From Microcyclospora pomicola (lineage: Eukaryota > Ascomycota > Dothideomycetes > Capnodiales), in NCBI GenBank assembly GCA_002786065.1, contig NHNY01000006.1:124001-188000 (forward strand): a stretch of 64,000 nt of DNA, read 5' to 3'. Of the stretch, positions 1 through 11,592 are shown piece by piece. Numbering within the stretch: the first letter of the stretch is position 1; every line of letters begins with the position of its first letter. The position numbers were made by a program, and so were the translations under genes. The notes below the pieces were generated by a model. It did no database searches and had not been told where the DNA came from. It saw only the letters and a program-made list of their open reading frames with translations.

Positions 1-489
1 GCTGATATCGTGGAGCTGTCACCTGGCATCGTGCAGCGCATGCTACTACACTCGACCACGAATCCCGACGCGGGCATTTTGACTGCTGAATGCCGTCAAA
101 ACCAAATGGACGATTACGACAAGAATGCGTGGAGAGTGTCTCCTGAGTCGGATGGAATCCACGGATCCGTCGGCTTTGAGGATCATGAGAGAGCGGTCCA
201 GGAACTGGTGGCAACGAGAGCTTTCGTTCCTGTAGTCATCAACGGCACGACGGACGACGACCTGATACCATTGGATAGCGTCGGAGGCACGATCCTGTAC
301 ATTCGCGCGGATCTAGTACGGCAAGGTGTCACATTCCCACTGCATAATGCTGTTGGTACGACCTGGGATCACGCGGGCTGGATTGGTGTTGAGACAGAGG
401 GCATTTGTTATGTGGCGCGAGCTACGAAAGGCGGTGGATGCTATGTTTTGGGAGGGAGCCATTATATCCGTCATACTGACTGGGGTTGA
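1..489 (+). CDS. Anp1/GT62-like glycosyltransferase, C-terminal part (cut by window start)
   Basis: The reading frame is open from base 1, so this is the 3' end of a gene whose start lies outside the window; it ends at a TGA at 487-489. The fragment (about 162 residues) begins with ADIVELSPGIVQRML, which fits the segment just after the catalytic DxD-type motif in Anp1/Mnn9-type mannosyltransferases. Further on it has the family-like run PLDSVGGTILYIRADL, then an aromatic, acidic stretch and GGSHYIRHTDWG at the end. Known members are Golgi type II membrane proteins that extend N-linked mannan. The link to this family rests on remembered motif similarity. The N-terminal half cannot be checked here, so a different fungal GT-A enzyme is possible. 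Confidence 0.65.
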   Translation, partial: ADIVELSPGIVQRMLLHSTTNPDAGILTAECRQNQMDDYDKNAWRVSPESDGIHGSVGFEDHERAVQELVATRAFVPVVINGTTDDDLIPLDSVGGTILYIRADLVRQGVTFPLHNAVGTTWDHAGWIGVETEGICYVARATKGGGCYVLGGSHYIRHTDWG

Positions 490-798
490 TATCGGATACG
501 CATTTGAGAGCACAGCGGCCATGTATGTTAGATAGTCATGCTCCATACAGCAGATTTTGAACATACAATGTTGCATAAGTACCCCAGCATCGGAATTCTA
601 GACTATGACGCATCATCTACATAGACACTCGCAGACCTCCTGGTTGTTGGAATCGTTGTTGAGCTATTGGAGGCAAAGCACATATGTTTCTGGTCACGTG
701 ACTGCGCGTCGCGGCCATCTGCAGGCCAACTCCATTTCCCAAGCACACATCTCCTCCTGTACAGCTTCATTCATCTCTTGCTTGGCACACTAACCATC
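490..798. other. Intergenic, gene 1 end to transporter start
   Basis: This 309-bp spacer holds the 3' flank of the glycosyltransferase and the promoter of the transporter. ORFs here are short and overlap on both strands. I see no RNA gene or repeat. Confidence 0.6.
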
Positions 799-2452
799 AT
801 GAATCGGCTGCTTTCGTTCGTGTCTCCGCCGAGCGGGGCGTCAACCACGAGCAGCAACAGCGGTGACATGTTGCATCACCGCTCGACCTCCGATGAGGAT
901 TCGCTTCGCGAGACTCGCTACTTCGACCGTCCTTCATCACAATTCACACAACTCTCCAGCCTCCTTCCTGCCTCATCGCTGAGCCAGTCGCGCTCTCCGT
1001 CACCGTTAGCTGCGCGACAACGTAGTGCACATCAAAGTGAGGATGAGGATGAGTTGGACGCCTCAACAGACATTCATGTCGTACAGCGCGAACCTCTGGT
1101 GGCAGAAAGAAACCAGCATGGGAAGCAAACAAAGATATGGCAGAAAGGTGGGCTGGGACGTTGGCTGTTCCAAACTGCTGCAGGCCGGAATGTGTATATT
1201 GGGCTATTAGTGTTCTGGCTTGGAGGCTGCCAATTCGGCACGCTCCTCATCAACCGCTTCATACTGTGGACGGGTACCTACCGACTTCCATATCCCCTTA
1301 CCATGACCTTGTTGCAGCTGGTCATCACCCATGTGATGCTACTGGGATTTGCAAACCTGACTCGTTTGGCACGGACACCCCTCGTTCATCTTGGCTTTGA
1401 AGGTGTCGTTGCACCATCCGAACCTTGGACGACCGGACCACAAGGCTTCCGTCGGATGCCAGCTCCTGCAACGCGCTTGAACAGCTTTGGCTCGAAACTA
1501 GGTATCGGTCGCGGTGGCATCACAGGGGGTGGTGTGCTCGAGTTCAATTGGAGAACGATCAAGCAGATCCTTCCACTTGCCATCGTGTTTTCTGCGAAGG
1601 TGGTATTGACCAATATCTCATATGCGTATGCCCACCCAATCCTCCCGCCCCTTAACAAGCAGTAAGTTGATCCAATATGGTAGGTCCGCTGTTCTACCCG
1701 TCTACCAATGTGCTCGCATTGGCGTCATCCCTGCGTCTCTCGTTTTCACTTATCTCCTCGAACGAACAAGCCATAGCACTTCTACGCTCTCCTCAGCGCT
1801 GACAGCCGTGCTGAATTTGCTGATGGCCAGCATTCAGCCAAGCCTTCGTGCGCCGTGGAACAGTATCATCGCTGGCGTGTTCAGTGCTGTCTTCGTTGCG
1901 CTGTACCCTATTCAACTTTTGCGCACATATCGCAACATTCTTGAATCTATGGGATCTGGGAGCGCAGACCTACTGCCTGAGTCCTCCGACTCGGACTCAG
2001 AAGATGGTTCTGTTCGCAATCTGGGCTTTGCAGGCAATGCCGCATCATCTCGTCCCACGACCCGAGCCTATTACACTCTTCTGCATTACACGTCTGTCCT
2101 TTCCATTCTCCTGCTGCTCCCGCTTACTCTCGTCTCTGGCGAAGTCACGCACATGCTGCGCAACTGCTACTTCCTCGACGTGCCTTGGTTCTGGTTTCTG
2201 ATCTTCTGCTCGTCTCTTGGCGCCTTTACCGTGTTTACATCGACACTACTCATGATCCTCGCCACGAGTCCGTTGAGCACGAGCTTCGTCATGATTCCGC
2301 GGTCGGCCTTTCAGCTCGCCGTGTTGAGCAAGCTCAAGCTGCCAGTTCACAGCTGGGTTGGCGTTGGACTGTGTTGGGCGAGCTGTGTATGGTACATGTT
2401 GACGCGCCGGCAAGAGGCTAAGGGGAGAATGGGCAGAGCCATGACGATGTGA
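799..2452 (+). CDS. TPT/SLC35-family (DMT superfamily) nucleotide-sugar-type transporter
   Basis: Two exons, 799-1625 and 1684-2452, give 531 residues. The intron (1626-1683, 58 bp) has a GTATGC donor and TAG acceptor, and the spliced frame reads ISYASAVLPVYQCARIG, which continues the family motif. The ATG at 799 is used; upstream in-frame codons are non-ATG. The first ~130 residues are a Ser-rich cytosolic tail with acidic patches. Hydrophobic segments then follow: GLLVFWLGGCQFGTLLINRF, a TMTLLQLVITHVMLLG helix, the pair around the intron, and four or more near the C-terminus. An acidic Ser/Asp loop (around residues 385-400) breaks the membrane part. TPT/DUF250-type proteins are usually Golgi or ER sugar-phosphate or nucleotide-sugar exchangers. 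The substrate cannot be told from sequence. Confidence 0.8.
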
Positions 2453-2678
2453 TGCAGCTGACTGATCATTTTGACTATAATGTCAAATCGTCTCCTCTAC
2501 ATTGCACGGAAAGCCTGAAAAGTCTCGTTTCGCACCTTGAAGATGTGCTCTGATCATATCATACTGGTTCACTACCGCCTTACCATTCGGAGTCTACAGA
2601 TGTTCTAGATAAGAAGACCTCGATCTGTGAGCCTACCAGCGCGGCTCCCATCATGTTCATCTTCAACAGATGCTGCTC

Positions 2679-3833
2679 TCACCCACCCTTCTGATACAGC
2701 GACATTTCCAATGCTTCAAGATCCTCATCGAGGTCGAACTCAGGATCTGCGACCTGCGGGTGCTTTGTAAGTGGAGCATCATGAACAAGGCCATCGCTAG
2801 GCAAGTACTCATCCGTCCAAATGCCCGTGCCGAGATCCAATGGGTCTAGCTGCAAACCGATGTTGTCAGCCTGCGTTCCAAAGAGCGTCTCCGGCGAAGT
2901 CGCTGTGCTACTGAATGTCAACGACGTCAGGGACGACGACCGACTATTCAGCACATCTACTGTTATTCCGATCGGCACCGTGGCCGCCTGCTCAGCGGCC
3001 TGAGTCCTTACACCTACTCGATCCGAGATAGTCGCCGTCAGTGGCGGTGAAGCAGGAGCGATGATCGTCGCCGTAGATGCCGACCTCGACAAGTTCCCGT
3101 GGACTTTCTGATGCCGCCGGAGGTCTTTCGGATAGCGAAAGCCCTTGTCGCATTGCGCGCACTTGTGCTTGTTAGCCAGCTCGGGTTGATGGGAAAGCTG
3201 ATGCTTGTGGCGTTCGCTGGCGCGGTCGAAGGTCCGGGTGCAGAAGGCGCAAATGAAGCCGTTTTGGGTTCGAGGCTGGCGTTTGCGCTTCTTGACGGAC
3301 AAGGTGGTGTCCAGGTCTGGTGCTAGCAGTATCGCTGTGAGGTCTGCCGTTGGCAATGCTGTTGCTGGCCACTGCAACGACGGCGGCTGGGTGAGGAAGG
3401 CCAGGAAGCTTTCCCGGTCGTCGAACGAGGTACCCAAATCGTCGTCGTTGCTGCTGCTGCCAGCAGCCAACAACCCCTCCGCGCTCGGCTTCGAGATGCG
3501 CATCTTACAATACCTCCGGTGCGCGTGAATAGTATTATGCCGAAGCCCCATGAAATGAGCCACATTATGCACGACCCGGCGCTCGTGGCGCGAAAACTCC
3601 CGCGTAATGAGCGTATTCTGGTCGCCCGCGAGGCTGAAGGCCTGCAGTTGTCGCTGGATGTCGATGTAGAAGCTCCCCAGTTCATCGGCTTCGGTCCACG
3701 AGGCATCGGAGTCGTCCTCTTCCTCGGCGCTTTTGTTTTTGGCTTGGTATTCTTGCAGCGCGGCGATGATGCTGCTCATCGAGAAGGCGCCGAGCTCGCC
3801 GACTTGAACGACTTCGGGCTGGGTGCTGCTCAT
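2679..3833 (-). CDS. C2H2 zinc-finger protein with R3H-like segment
   Basis: Single exon of 384 residues, with ATG at 3833-3831 and a TGA stop at 2681-2679. After an acidic N-terminus (EEEDDSDASW) there is a segment at about residues 80-105, SRHERRVVHNVAHFMGLRH, with the RxxxH, Ala and Gly-Leu spacing of an R3H nucleic-acid-binding module. Two classical C2H2 fingers follow at about residues 192-250, FICAFCTRTF...H....H and HKCAQCDKGF...H...H, preceded by a basic VKKRKRQPR stretch that could be a nuclear signal. The tail is Ser/Thr-rich and acidic, as in activation regions. The likely role is a transcription factor or single-stranded nucleic-acid-binding regulator in the nucleus. Targets are unknown. 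The R3H assignment is by eye. Confidence 0.8.
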   Translation of the reverse strand: MSSTQPEVVQVGELGAFSMSSIIAALQEYQAKNKSAEEEDDSDASWTEADELGSFYIDIQRQLQAFSLAGDQNTLITREFSRHERRVVHNVAHFMGLRHNTIHAHRRYCKMRISKPSAEGLLAAGSSSNDDDLGTSFDDRESFLAFLTQPPSLQWPATALPTADLTAILLAPDLDTTLSVKKRKRQPRTQNGFICAFCTRTFDRASERHKHQLSHQPELANKHKCAQCDKGFRYPKDLRRHQKVHGNLSRSASTATIIAPASPPLTATISDRVGVRTQAAEQAATVPIGITVDVLNSRSSSLTSLTFSSTATSPETLFGTQADNIGLQLDPLDLGTGIWTDEYLPSDGLVHDAPLTKHPQVADPEFDLDEDLEALEMSLYQKGG

Positions 3834-4361
3834 GGTTGCTGATGATGTGCGAGGAGTGTATACATGAGCTGTAATAGCAATTAAAAAGAAAGCGTGAAAT
3901 CGCTTGTGTTCTTATTTCTTTTCCAATGGCTTAAGAAAAAGATTAGGTTGTAACTTATGTGATATTGCGAGAATGTCTTGGTGTTATATTAGGGTGTGGT
4001 CAGCAGGCGAAGTGCCGCCCACAGGATGCAGCACTACCGCCTACAAATGATGTGGGCATACTTTAAGCTGTACCTGGTCTGTCACAAGGCACTCTCGGCC
4101 CGCAGCTTGCAGTTTCCAAATTCTATCTAGTGAGGCTATGCTATACTATGCTATCTACAAGACGGGATCGTCTCAAAGAATCGCGGCAGTGGATTGCAAG
4201 ATGTAGTTACATGTGTCTTGGTAAGATCTAATACACAATTCCGTAGTAAAGCCATGCATTTCAGCTGAAGCCAACCCGGGTGTCCTTGCCCTTCAAAGCT
4301 CGAGGTGGGTAATGGTAATCAAGTAAAACGAAGTGCAGCTTGCCATTAGTGCTTTATGTGG
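3834..4361. other. Intergenic: promoter of the C2H2 gene and 3' flank of the next gene
   Basis: A 528-bp AT-richer stretch. It contains a short direct repeat, CTATGCTATACTATGCTATC near 4136-4155. No coding signal or RNA gene was seen. Confidence 0.55.
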
Positions 4362-6214
4362 TTATGGACCATTCGTTACAGGACATGCCTCACCCGGCAT
4401 GCGATAGCACTGCAAGGATGTCCACCGCAGCGTCGTGATAGCTCCCTCCTTCGTTAAGTTTACAGCTTCTAGTGTGCCGTTTGCCATGTCAAATCGAACG
4501 CTTGGGACAGATACACCATCAGATCCTTGGTTACCGTGCGCTCTGAGAAGCAGTTCGTCGCCGCCTTGAGACTCTCCATCAACGATGCTCATCGGCCCAG
4601 CATCAGCCCTGACCACATCGGGCAAGAGCTGTACGAATGAGCTCCGCCAGACGTACTGGACATGCGACTGTTCTTGGTCGCGTTCCCGCCAGATCTGCAT
4701 CTTCGGGTCTTGAGGAGCAACGAAGACGGCCATCAGCTGGTCACTTTTGCTGGGGCCATTGCCGGCCGAAGTGCCTTCGACACTCCGGCCGCGTATCAGA
4801 ATAACATGGAAGTGCGAACCTGTCGTCAGGGCAGCTTTGATGGCGGCTCGGGTCCGATTGGACGGATCGGTCGTGTCGAGAATGAGGCTGGCAGCCTGTA
4901 GATCTACATTAAACTGTAGTTCATTCTGAAAATATCGCGCTCGGGGTTGATCCAGCCCGAGAAATTCGACAACGTCCAGCAAAGACAACGAGTTTGAAAT
5001 GCTAGTGGGCATGCTTGATTGTGATTTCGGCATAGTCCCCGGTGTTGAAGGCGTAAGAGCAAAGACGCTCGCCCATATCTGGAAGAAGAGAAGAACGAAC
5101 GCAGGCTGTGGCACAATATCATTAGCATGAGGGCGTTTTGAGAACAAATGTGGCGATCGTCAAATTCTGCAGTACTCACGTTGTCTACCAGGTATTGCTC
5201 AAATACGTCGTAGGAAATGTTCTCGCCTTGATCAATGAAATGGTGCGCTAACACGCTGACTGCGAGAGCTGAGCCCTGGGAGACGGTGCCCGGCGACAGT
5301 ATGAGGCGTGAGTATTGAACGTCTGCAGACTTTTGCGTAGTGTAGCCCATGCCTACAGGGGTTTCTAGACCACTCCTCCAGCGTCGATCTTCGAGGGCAA
5401 CTAGCATTGAAAGCTCGAATAAAGACAACAAATCGGATCTGCGGATACCAGGGACACCAGGTGTATATGCCGACGGATCGCGAGCCAGCGCGACTACACG
5501 TTGGGCTGCCTTTTGGAAACTCTCTTCAGGTACCTTAGGACCATAAGGGTAACTCTCGTACGTTGGCGGCTGCGCGAAAGAAATGACGTTCAAGACATTG
5601 TCTAAGGTCATATCTTCAGTATTGCCATCTTGCTTGGCCTTGGGATGAGACGCTCCAAATTTCGTACGGTCTGTTGCGCAGCTTACTATAAGTCGAGCAA
5701 TCTTTGGGGCCTTGAGTTTGTACGTGTGGTCCCAGCCGCCTCGGACTCGTCCATACCCGAGAAACTCGATGCCCTGTAGAGGCAACAAAGCGAAAGCTCT
5801 TTTGAAAGCAGGTAGATCGAGTAGTAGCCCCTCGGCTGATGTTTGCGATAGACTTGGACCGGCAAGCGGAAAATACGCAGCAGACGAAAAGTATTGCCAC
5901 AGGAGCGTGGCCGACGATCCTATGGTCTGCGGACCGCCATATGTAGCACTGACGAAATCAGCAAAACATTGCTCATTCCAATTTCGTTTCCCGTCGGCGG
6001 TCTTGACAGCGAAGTTGTCGAAGATCCGCTGAACATGGCCAAGATCTTGAAGCAAGGGCTCCAACGCATTGCTCAGGTCCGTGAGAAGCGAAGTGTCCGA
6101 GACCGTTTGCAGATAGTTGTTCGTTGTGCGCTCGGCAAGTGACTTTCGGGCAAGATGGGTCAAGTGAAAGGGAGCAATGACCGCAGCCCCAAGGTAGCCT
6201 AGCACGTTCTCCAT
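4362..6214 (-). CDS. Uncharacterised protein, possibly TLDc-like at the C-terminus
   Basis: Two exons, 6214-5180 and 5105-4362, give 591 residues (344 + 1 + 246 codons plus stop). The 74-bp intron (5179-5106) has a GTGAGT donor, a CTAAT branch site and a CACAG acceptor, and joins in phase 0. The first in-frame ATG is at 6214; the frame is open a further 28 codons upstream without an ATG. I do not recognise the protein with certainty. The middle part (FDNFAVKTADGKRNWNEQCF and following) resembles the helical EF-hand-like region before TLDc domains. The C-terminal part (HFHVILIRGRS, MAVFVAPQDPKMQIW, SSFVQLLPDVV) has the strand pattern of a TLDc fold (oxidation-resistance or V-ATPase-related proteins). 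No signal peptide is evident. The TLDc idea is tentative. Confidence 0.6.
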
Positions 6215-7068
6215 GATCCAGTGAAGCAGTCGACTTGAGCGTGGCCGCAATGCCCTAGGTTTGCGTCTCAATGGACGGAGAGGAAGAGGGTTGACCAAGT
6301 CCTCGCATGCGAAGGACTAAGGTCATGTTGTGAGGTCATGGCCTGAAAATACCTTGAATACTGTGGAAGCCTTGCAGGATAATGAAGGAATGGGAAGGGT
6401 GCTATGCACTTTTGTGGCGTGAAAGCCGCTTAATAAGCACGCAACGTCGCTCAATCATGGGAATGACGCTTGAGGGAGGCATAAATGAAACTACATACGG
6501 CGACGATGCTATCACCTGTGAGCTCAACTTTAGAAGCTGAACGATGACATGACGAAGGTAAAACTCGAAGACGATACGCAGCACGGGCGTAGCAACGACC
6601 CTGTCATCTCTGGATTCAACCTCTGGGCAAACTATGTTCCATTCAGAGATAAGTATACTGGACCCAAGGAGAGGTACATTGGAGTTTGTAGAAAGTACAC
6701 TGGCACCAGTGGAAGCTATGTCACAGGTGAGAACAAACATCTCAGAATTCGACATTCTGTTTGTGGCACTTCGAGCGCGTCGGCGTCATGGATCCAAGAC
6801 ATGTCACCCATTACGCTTAAAAGCTAACGTACTCAGATCAGGACACTCAACATGGCAAGTAAGCCAACCATCCGTTTCTCAGAGCTTCGGCGACGTAACG
6901 AGGAAGATCACATCTCATGTTGTAGTCGCGTAGACGCCTGTTGGCAAGGATTCCATCCGCAGCCGCACTGCGCCTGGGGATGTTTCAACACTGCTTGGAA
7001 GTCCAGTTGGTATTTTGTATCGAAACCACGCCTGAGCACAGCAATATTCTTCGTTAGCTAGCACTGGG
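6215..7068. other. Intergenic, 854 bp
   Basis: This holds the promoter of the TLDc-like gene and the 3' flank of the chitinase gene. Overlapping ORFs up to 117 codons lie on both strands (for example 6402-6755 on the minus strand), but none shows a recognisable domain or a supporting splice structure. Confidence 0.5.
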
Positions 7069-10000
7069 TTATATCCCTTCTTCTCTTTGCATCCTCAGGC
7101 ACATCGTGTAGCAATTGTTCGTCGCAACGTTGTAGTTCGGCTGGTCGGCGACCAATTGCCGCGCGTCGGCAACGATCCTCTGCGGTGTAATGCCTGGCCT
7201 GATCGATCCCAGGTACTGGTATGAAGTCGCTGTCGACGCTTTGAAAGGGGCCCCAGCGTAAGCGTTATTGATCATACAAGTGCCTCCAACCATCGCATCG
7301 GTGACCAGATCCACCGTGTTGGCGATGAATCGTCGAGTGTAGATCCGTTGGGTCTTTGTGTTGCCTGTAACAGCGTCAGTGGGGATCGGGGACAATCGCC
7401 CATGTGGGATACAGCATGGCTAAAGCGGAGGCGCAGACGGGTGACTTACCACATGAATCCTCACTGAGAGGCTTATCTTCGTATGTGATGGAAACGTATC
7501 CGGCGGCGTACACACCGTGTCCCATAAGGAAACCCATAACACCTTGACCTGCAATATATCAGCCTGGGCACAAGAAGGCGATCACATACAGTCTCGAGGA
7601 TGATGGTGCCATCGTGTGTCGTTGCGAGCGAAACATACCAAACTAAAACTTGTGTTAGCGGGCAAATAACATGATGGAGATGACAAGATTTCCTGCTTAC
7701 CTTTTGAATAATAGCATAACCTTGACCGTCCCTTGATATCTCCCAGGCAGCGTCACTTTTGTCAGGGCTACTATTCTTCAAAGCTGTGAATTCTGCCGTG
7801 TCGATGTATTTCTTCGTAATCGTGTTTCCAGCTCGCTTTTCTTTGGAACATTGCTTGGGATCCTTGTTGCCTGTAGCGAAACTTATCAGACATCGTTCGA
7901 TGTGTTACCGAGAAATGAACATACCTGTGGGCGCCGGATCGTGATCAGAAGGTGCTGGCCTGTCGGGCACGTTGGTCGGCTTGGTTGGGGGTTCGTCGAG
8001 TCTATTGTAAACAAGGATTAGCATGCCAGTAAACAGTCAAACCCGACTTCAACTCACTTCAAAGTGTGTTTCTTCCCGAAGATCTTGAACTCTGCCGAGC
8101 CCTCTTTTTCGATCCCTTTAACACAACCCTCGATGATGGCTGGCGTTGCTGCAATCTCGATCGCGTCCGCAATCTCGCCAATGATAGGAATCAGATCCTC
8201 TAACAGCTCAAGTGGAGCGAGAAGAGCGGGAACTGCTACCCGGCAGAAGGCCTTGGCAGCAATATCAAGTGCAGCTTGTTCTGCTGCAGCCTCTGCAGCC
8301 GCCTTCGCAGCGTCCTCGAGATCGGACTTTAGCGAGCTCGTGGTAGGCTTAAAGTCGGCGCAGCAAAAGCTTTGCAAGCCACCATGGCAGTCTTGGTCAC
8401 CCTGCGGGCTGTCAGCAAGAGTCGCTTACTTGATCGCAACTCACGTACCTTCTTTCCATGGTTGTTGGTGTTTGTCGTCAGCTCTGTCTCTCCAGAGGCG
8501 CACCCACTCGTACACGACAAACCTTTACCTCGGTAGCCTCTCCATTCACAGGTACCAACGTGGGTTTTGTCGTCACAGCATAGACTACGATACTGCTTTT
8601 TGCCGCACCTGCTACTGGTGCTGAGCTGTCCTGGTTGGCCATTGAACTGAGCAACAGCGTTTGTACCGGCCTTGCAGCTTTGACCACAGTCTGCTGTGTA
8701 ACAAGTGACGCTGGCTTGGGTGTCTAGTGTTGCTCGATTAGCGGTCGCCTGCTGATCTGGCGAAACATTGGCGCCGGCCGCGGCAGCCGATCCACCGAAG
8801 CCATTGTTGGCAGTCTGATCCACCTGGTCCATAGCCCACACCATCATGCCTCCAAGACAGCGTTCATTCGCGAGATCACGCTTTTGAGCAAATGTGTCGG
8901 CATCGTCATAGCTCACCCACTGGTTGGTGTCCCAGGTAATCCACTTCACGCCCGCCGTCTGATCATGAACAGGCTGCAGATTGTTTTGCGAGATGATATC
9001 AGCAATCTCCCGGTAGTCCAAAATACCGCTGGCTTTGGAGCAAGGTCCTGGCGAAGCGCCACCGCTGAACTGGCAGACCCCGTTTGGAGTGTTACAGGAG
9101 CCGTCGGTCAGAGTGAAAGATCGCCCGTACCAGGCTTGGCCTAGTACCACCTTGCTTGAATCCACACCAGCACGCCACAATAGATCCAAAGCCAAGTCGA
9201 TTTCAGTTATGTTAGTATGGGGTGCGATGTATGGACCGAGATATTTGCTTTCTGCATCCCATATCCCATGAAGGTCGTACGACATGAGGTTCGCCCAATC
9301 TATGGAGTCTTGCATGTTGGCGATATCGAAATGTTGTAAGTACCAGAATGATGTCGGGATGGTGACGGTCAGCTTGTACTGTGAACCGAAAGCTGCCTTC
9401 ATCTCTTTGACGAGGGCAACATAGTTTGCGGTATCGGCAGGAACACCACCACGATCGTCAGCTCCTGGATATTCCCAATCAAAATCGGCACCATCGAAAC
9501 CATACGTGGACATGAAGTTCATCAAGTTCCGGATGAAAGTCGCCCGGTTGCCAGAACTACTGACCATATTGGAGTAGGCTTTTTGAGTCGCACCCGGGTC
9601 TGTAAATGACCATCCACCAATAGAGATGAACACTTCCAAGCCAGGACTCTTGCTCTTGAGTGCGGTGAACCGACTATAGAGAGACGCTGCATTGTCGTCC
9701 ATGGACGTGATTTCAAAACTGTTGGCATCGAAGAAGGCAAAGGCGAAGTTGATCGAGGTGAAGCCGTCGAGGTTGAGATCCTCTGGAGCGACACTTTGGC
9801 ATGATCGAGTGTTGGCCCATGACTCGTAATAGCCGACATTACGCCTGGAAGCACTCGAACCTCCGGCACATGAGGGGCGATTCACGGAGCCGCAGCCGCC
9901 GTATTGGGTGTCACATTGGCTGTAATTGGGATCTTGTGTATTCGACCATGTGCAGAACTCGTCCGTCGAGCCACAAAAACCGAATTCTGGAGAGCGGGTG

Positions 10001-10389
10001 CTTAGCAAGATCGAGCGTGATCATGATGACAAGTGCGAATACGTACCTGAACAACAAACCTTGAGAGGACAAGCTTGGGAATCAGATGGTGCGTAAGGAC
10101 CGCATTCGGCCTTTGCGTCACAATCCGATTGGCATCCAGTGCCGCAGAACTCTGGCGAATAGCCACAGAGATTGTTGCTTCCACAACATGCCCCATTGGC
10201 ACAGGGAGTGTCGGAATTACAGGTTCCTGTTGGCAAGTCTCGTTTGAACAAGTCAAAAGCGGTGCCATTCAGTGCGCTGGAAGGTTCGTCGTCGAACCTG
10301 GCTATGGCTTGGTGAGAGAGCTTTTCGCAAGAAGTGATTGCAGGAAGAAGAAGAAGCCAAGCGGCCAGAGACAAGCTCCAGTGGGCCAT
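7069..10389 (-). CDS. Secreted modular GH18 chitinase with CBM18 (class V, subgroup C type)
   Basis: Eight exons are inferred: 10389-10047, 9986-8449, 8401-8058, 8001-7925, 7870-7701, 7642-7639 (4 nt), 7548-7450 and 7364-7069. Together they give 956 residues with all phases consistent. Residues 1-20 form a signal peptide. A chitin-binding type-1 (CBM18) module spans about 57-90 (CNSDTPCANGACC, FCGTGCQSDC), and a second, partial Cys-rich unit follows at 107-126. The GH18 barrel starts near 164 and carries the catalytic motif FDGADFDWEYPG, with the acid/base Glu at about 286, plus the SIGGW substrate motif. A Cys-rich segment and a long C-terminal region of unknown fold follow. Such enzymes cut chitin during wall remodelling or attack on other fungi. 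It is divergent to a LysM gene. Confidence 0.85.
7639..7642 (-). other. Predicted 4-nt microexon (TTTG) of the chitinase gene
   Basis: A CTAAC branch site and TTTTAG acceptor end just before these four bases, and a GTATGT donor begins immediately after. Without it, exon 5 joins to exon 7 out of frame and stops early. With it, the frame runs on through YAAGYVSITYEDKPLSEDSC into the last exon. The alternative of one larger exon (53 nt, to the GTATGT at 7589) also throws the frame off. Confidence 0.55.
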
Positions 10390-11592
10390 GCTGGCAGGTT
10401 GAGGAGTGAGAGACGAGCGACAAGAGGCAGACAGAACCAATGCAAGAGTTAAGAAGTAAAAGATCGGAAATGTATCGAAAACAGGTATTCAACGCTGCTC
10501 GGTCGAGGTATACATGACGGTCCGTTTTGGAGGAATGGATATACCGTCCAGACTGTGCATAGCTGGGAGTTGATCCTCGCTACTTGGCCGCTCGTAACAG
10601 CACCGGCGGCTCACTGAAGCAGGCAAAAGTCAGTCGTCATGTTGAAGTGAGCCATGTAACCAAATCGCATCGATCCAGGATCAAGGATTCAAGCCTCAAT
10701 CCTACAGTATGACGGTACGCCTCGGTGGCGGTACGAGATGGTAGGGCATTGATGGTAGTGATCCTGATACAAGGTAGCAAGCCAATCTGGTCACTGGACA
10801 CCGGGAACAATCCCTCGATCCTGGCGCCCAACATGAGCCTTGCAAGCTCGCGTGCGCAGGAAGAAACGGGCTTTACAGGGAAGGATCATGACGCCCAGCG
10901 CTTGTGGTAAGGTTCAATGGCGTCCCAGGGTGCTGTGACAAGCCGTATGACCACATCCCACTTAGATCGTGAATGGAGTGTCAGGAACGTTAAGGTAGTC
11001 AGGGATGGGATCCTTCATTACGGAATTTCGCGTGTCTCGCTTGGCCCAAGCGCCTACCGTCGCATCCAGAAAAACTCTAATTCATACAAGCTCAGGATCA
11101 CCAAGGCCACGATCTGGGGTTCGTACCGGTACGCAGGGACAAGCTGGAGTTCGTGATCTTCCTGAAGATGTCCCGCTAGGGGAACTTGAGGCGTCCCAAT
11201 GATGGCCCGGATCCTCGAGTGACTTAGCACGACCCTGCGATCCTACAATTCTCCCTCAGCAGACCCTCACGCGAAGGAAGAGCGTTTGACTTCTGGCCGC
11301 GGATATGTGCTCGCGCAAATTAAGCTTTCAGACGCAGAGAGTGTCCAGAGTGTGACGATGGCATATGATCCTACATAACCATTGTGTGGCTTCTCGACTA
11401 GCAGTCCGTGTAGGCCTCTGTTCGATAGGCTACCAAGCTGATTGCCACCATGTCGTACGGCGGCTTCTAAAGGAAGCGGCATATTGTATGTGCTCTGATC
11501 TGACTTCGCAGCTCGAGGTAAAACCCGTACGAACTCACTCCCTCGTCCAGAGCAACATCTTCCATAACCGTCAGGCAGTGTAGCAGACCGAC
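10390..11592. promoter_or_regulatory. Divergent promoter region between chitinase and LysM genes
   Basis: 1.2 kb separates the two start codons. Only short overlapping ORFs are present. The region probably carries both promoters; shared control is an inference from the arrangement, and no specific operator was recognised. Confidence 0.5.

Noticed and set aside
6402-6755. 117-codon minus-strand ORF downstream of the chitinase gene
   Set aside because: No recognisable motif, no splice partners and overlapping ORFs on the plus strand; not strong enough to call.
8064-8624. Plus-strand 186-codon ORF opposite the chitinase gene
   Set aside because: It overlaps the well-supported multi-exon chitinase on the other strand and has no domain.
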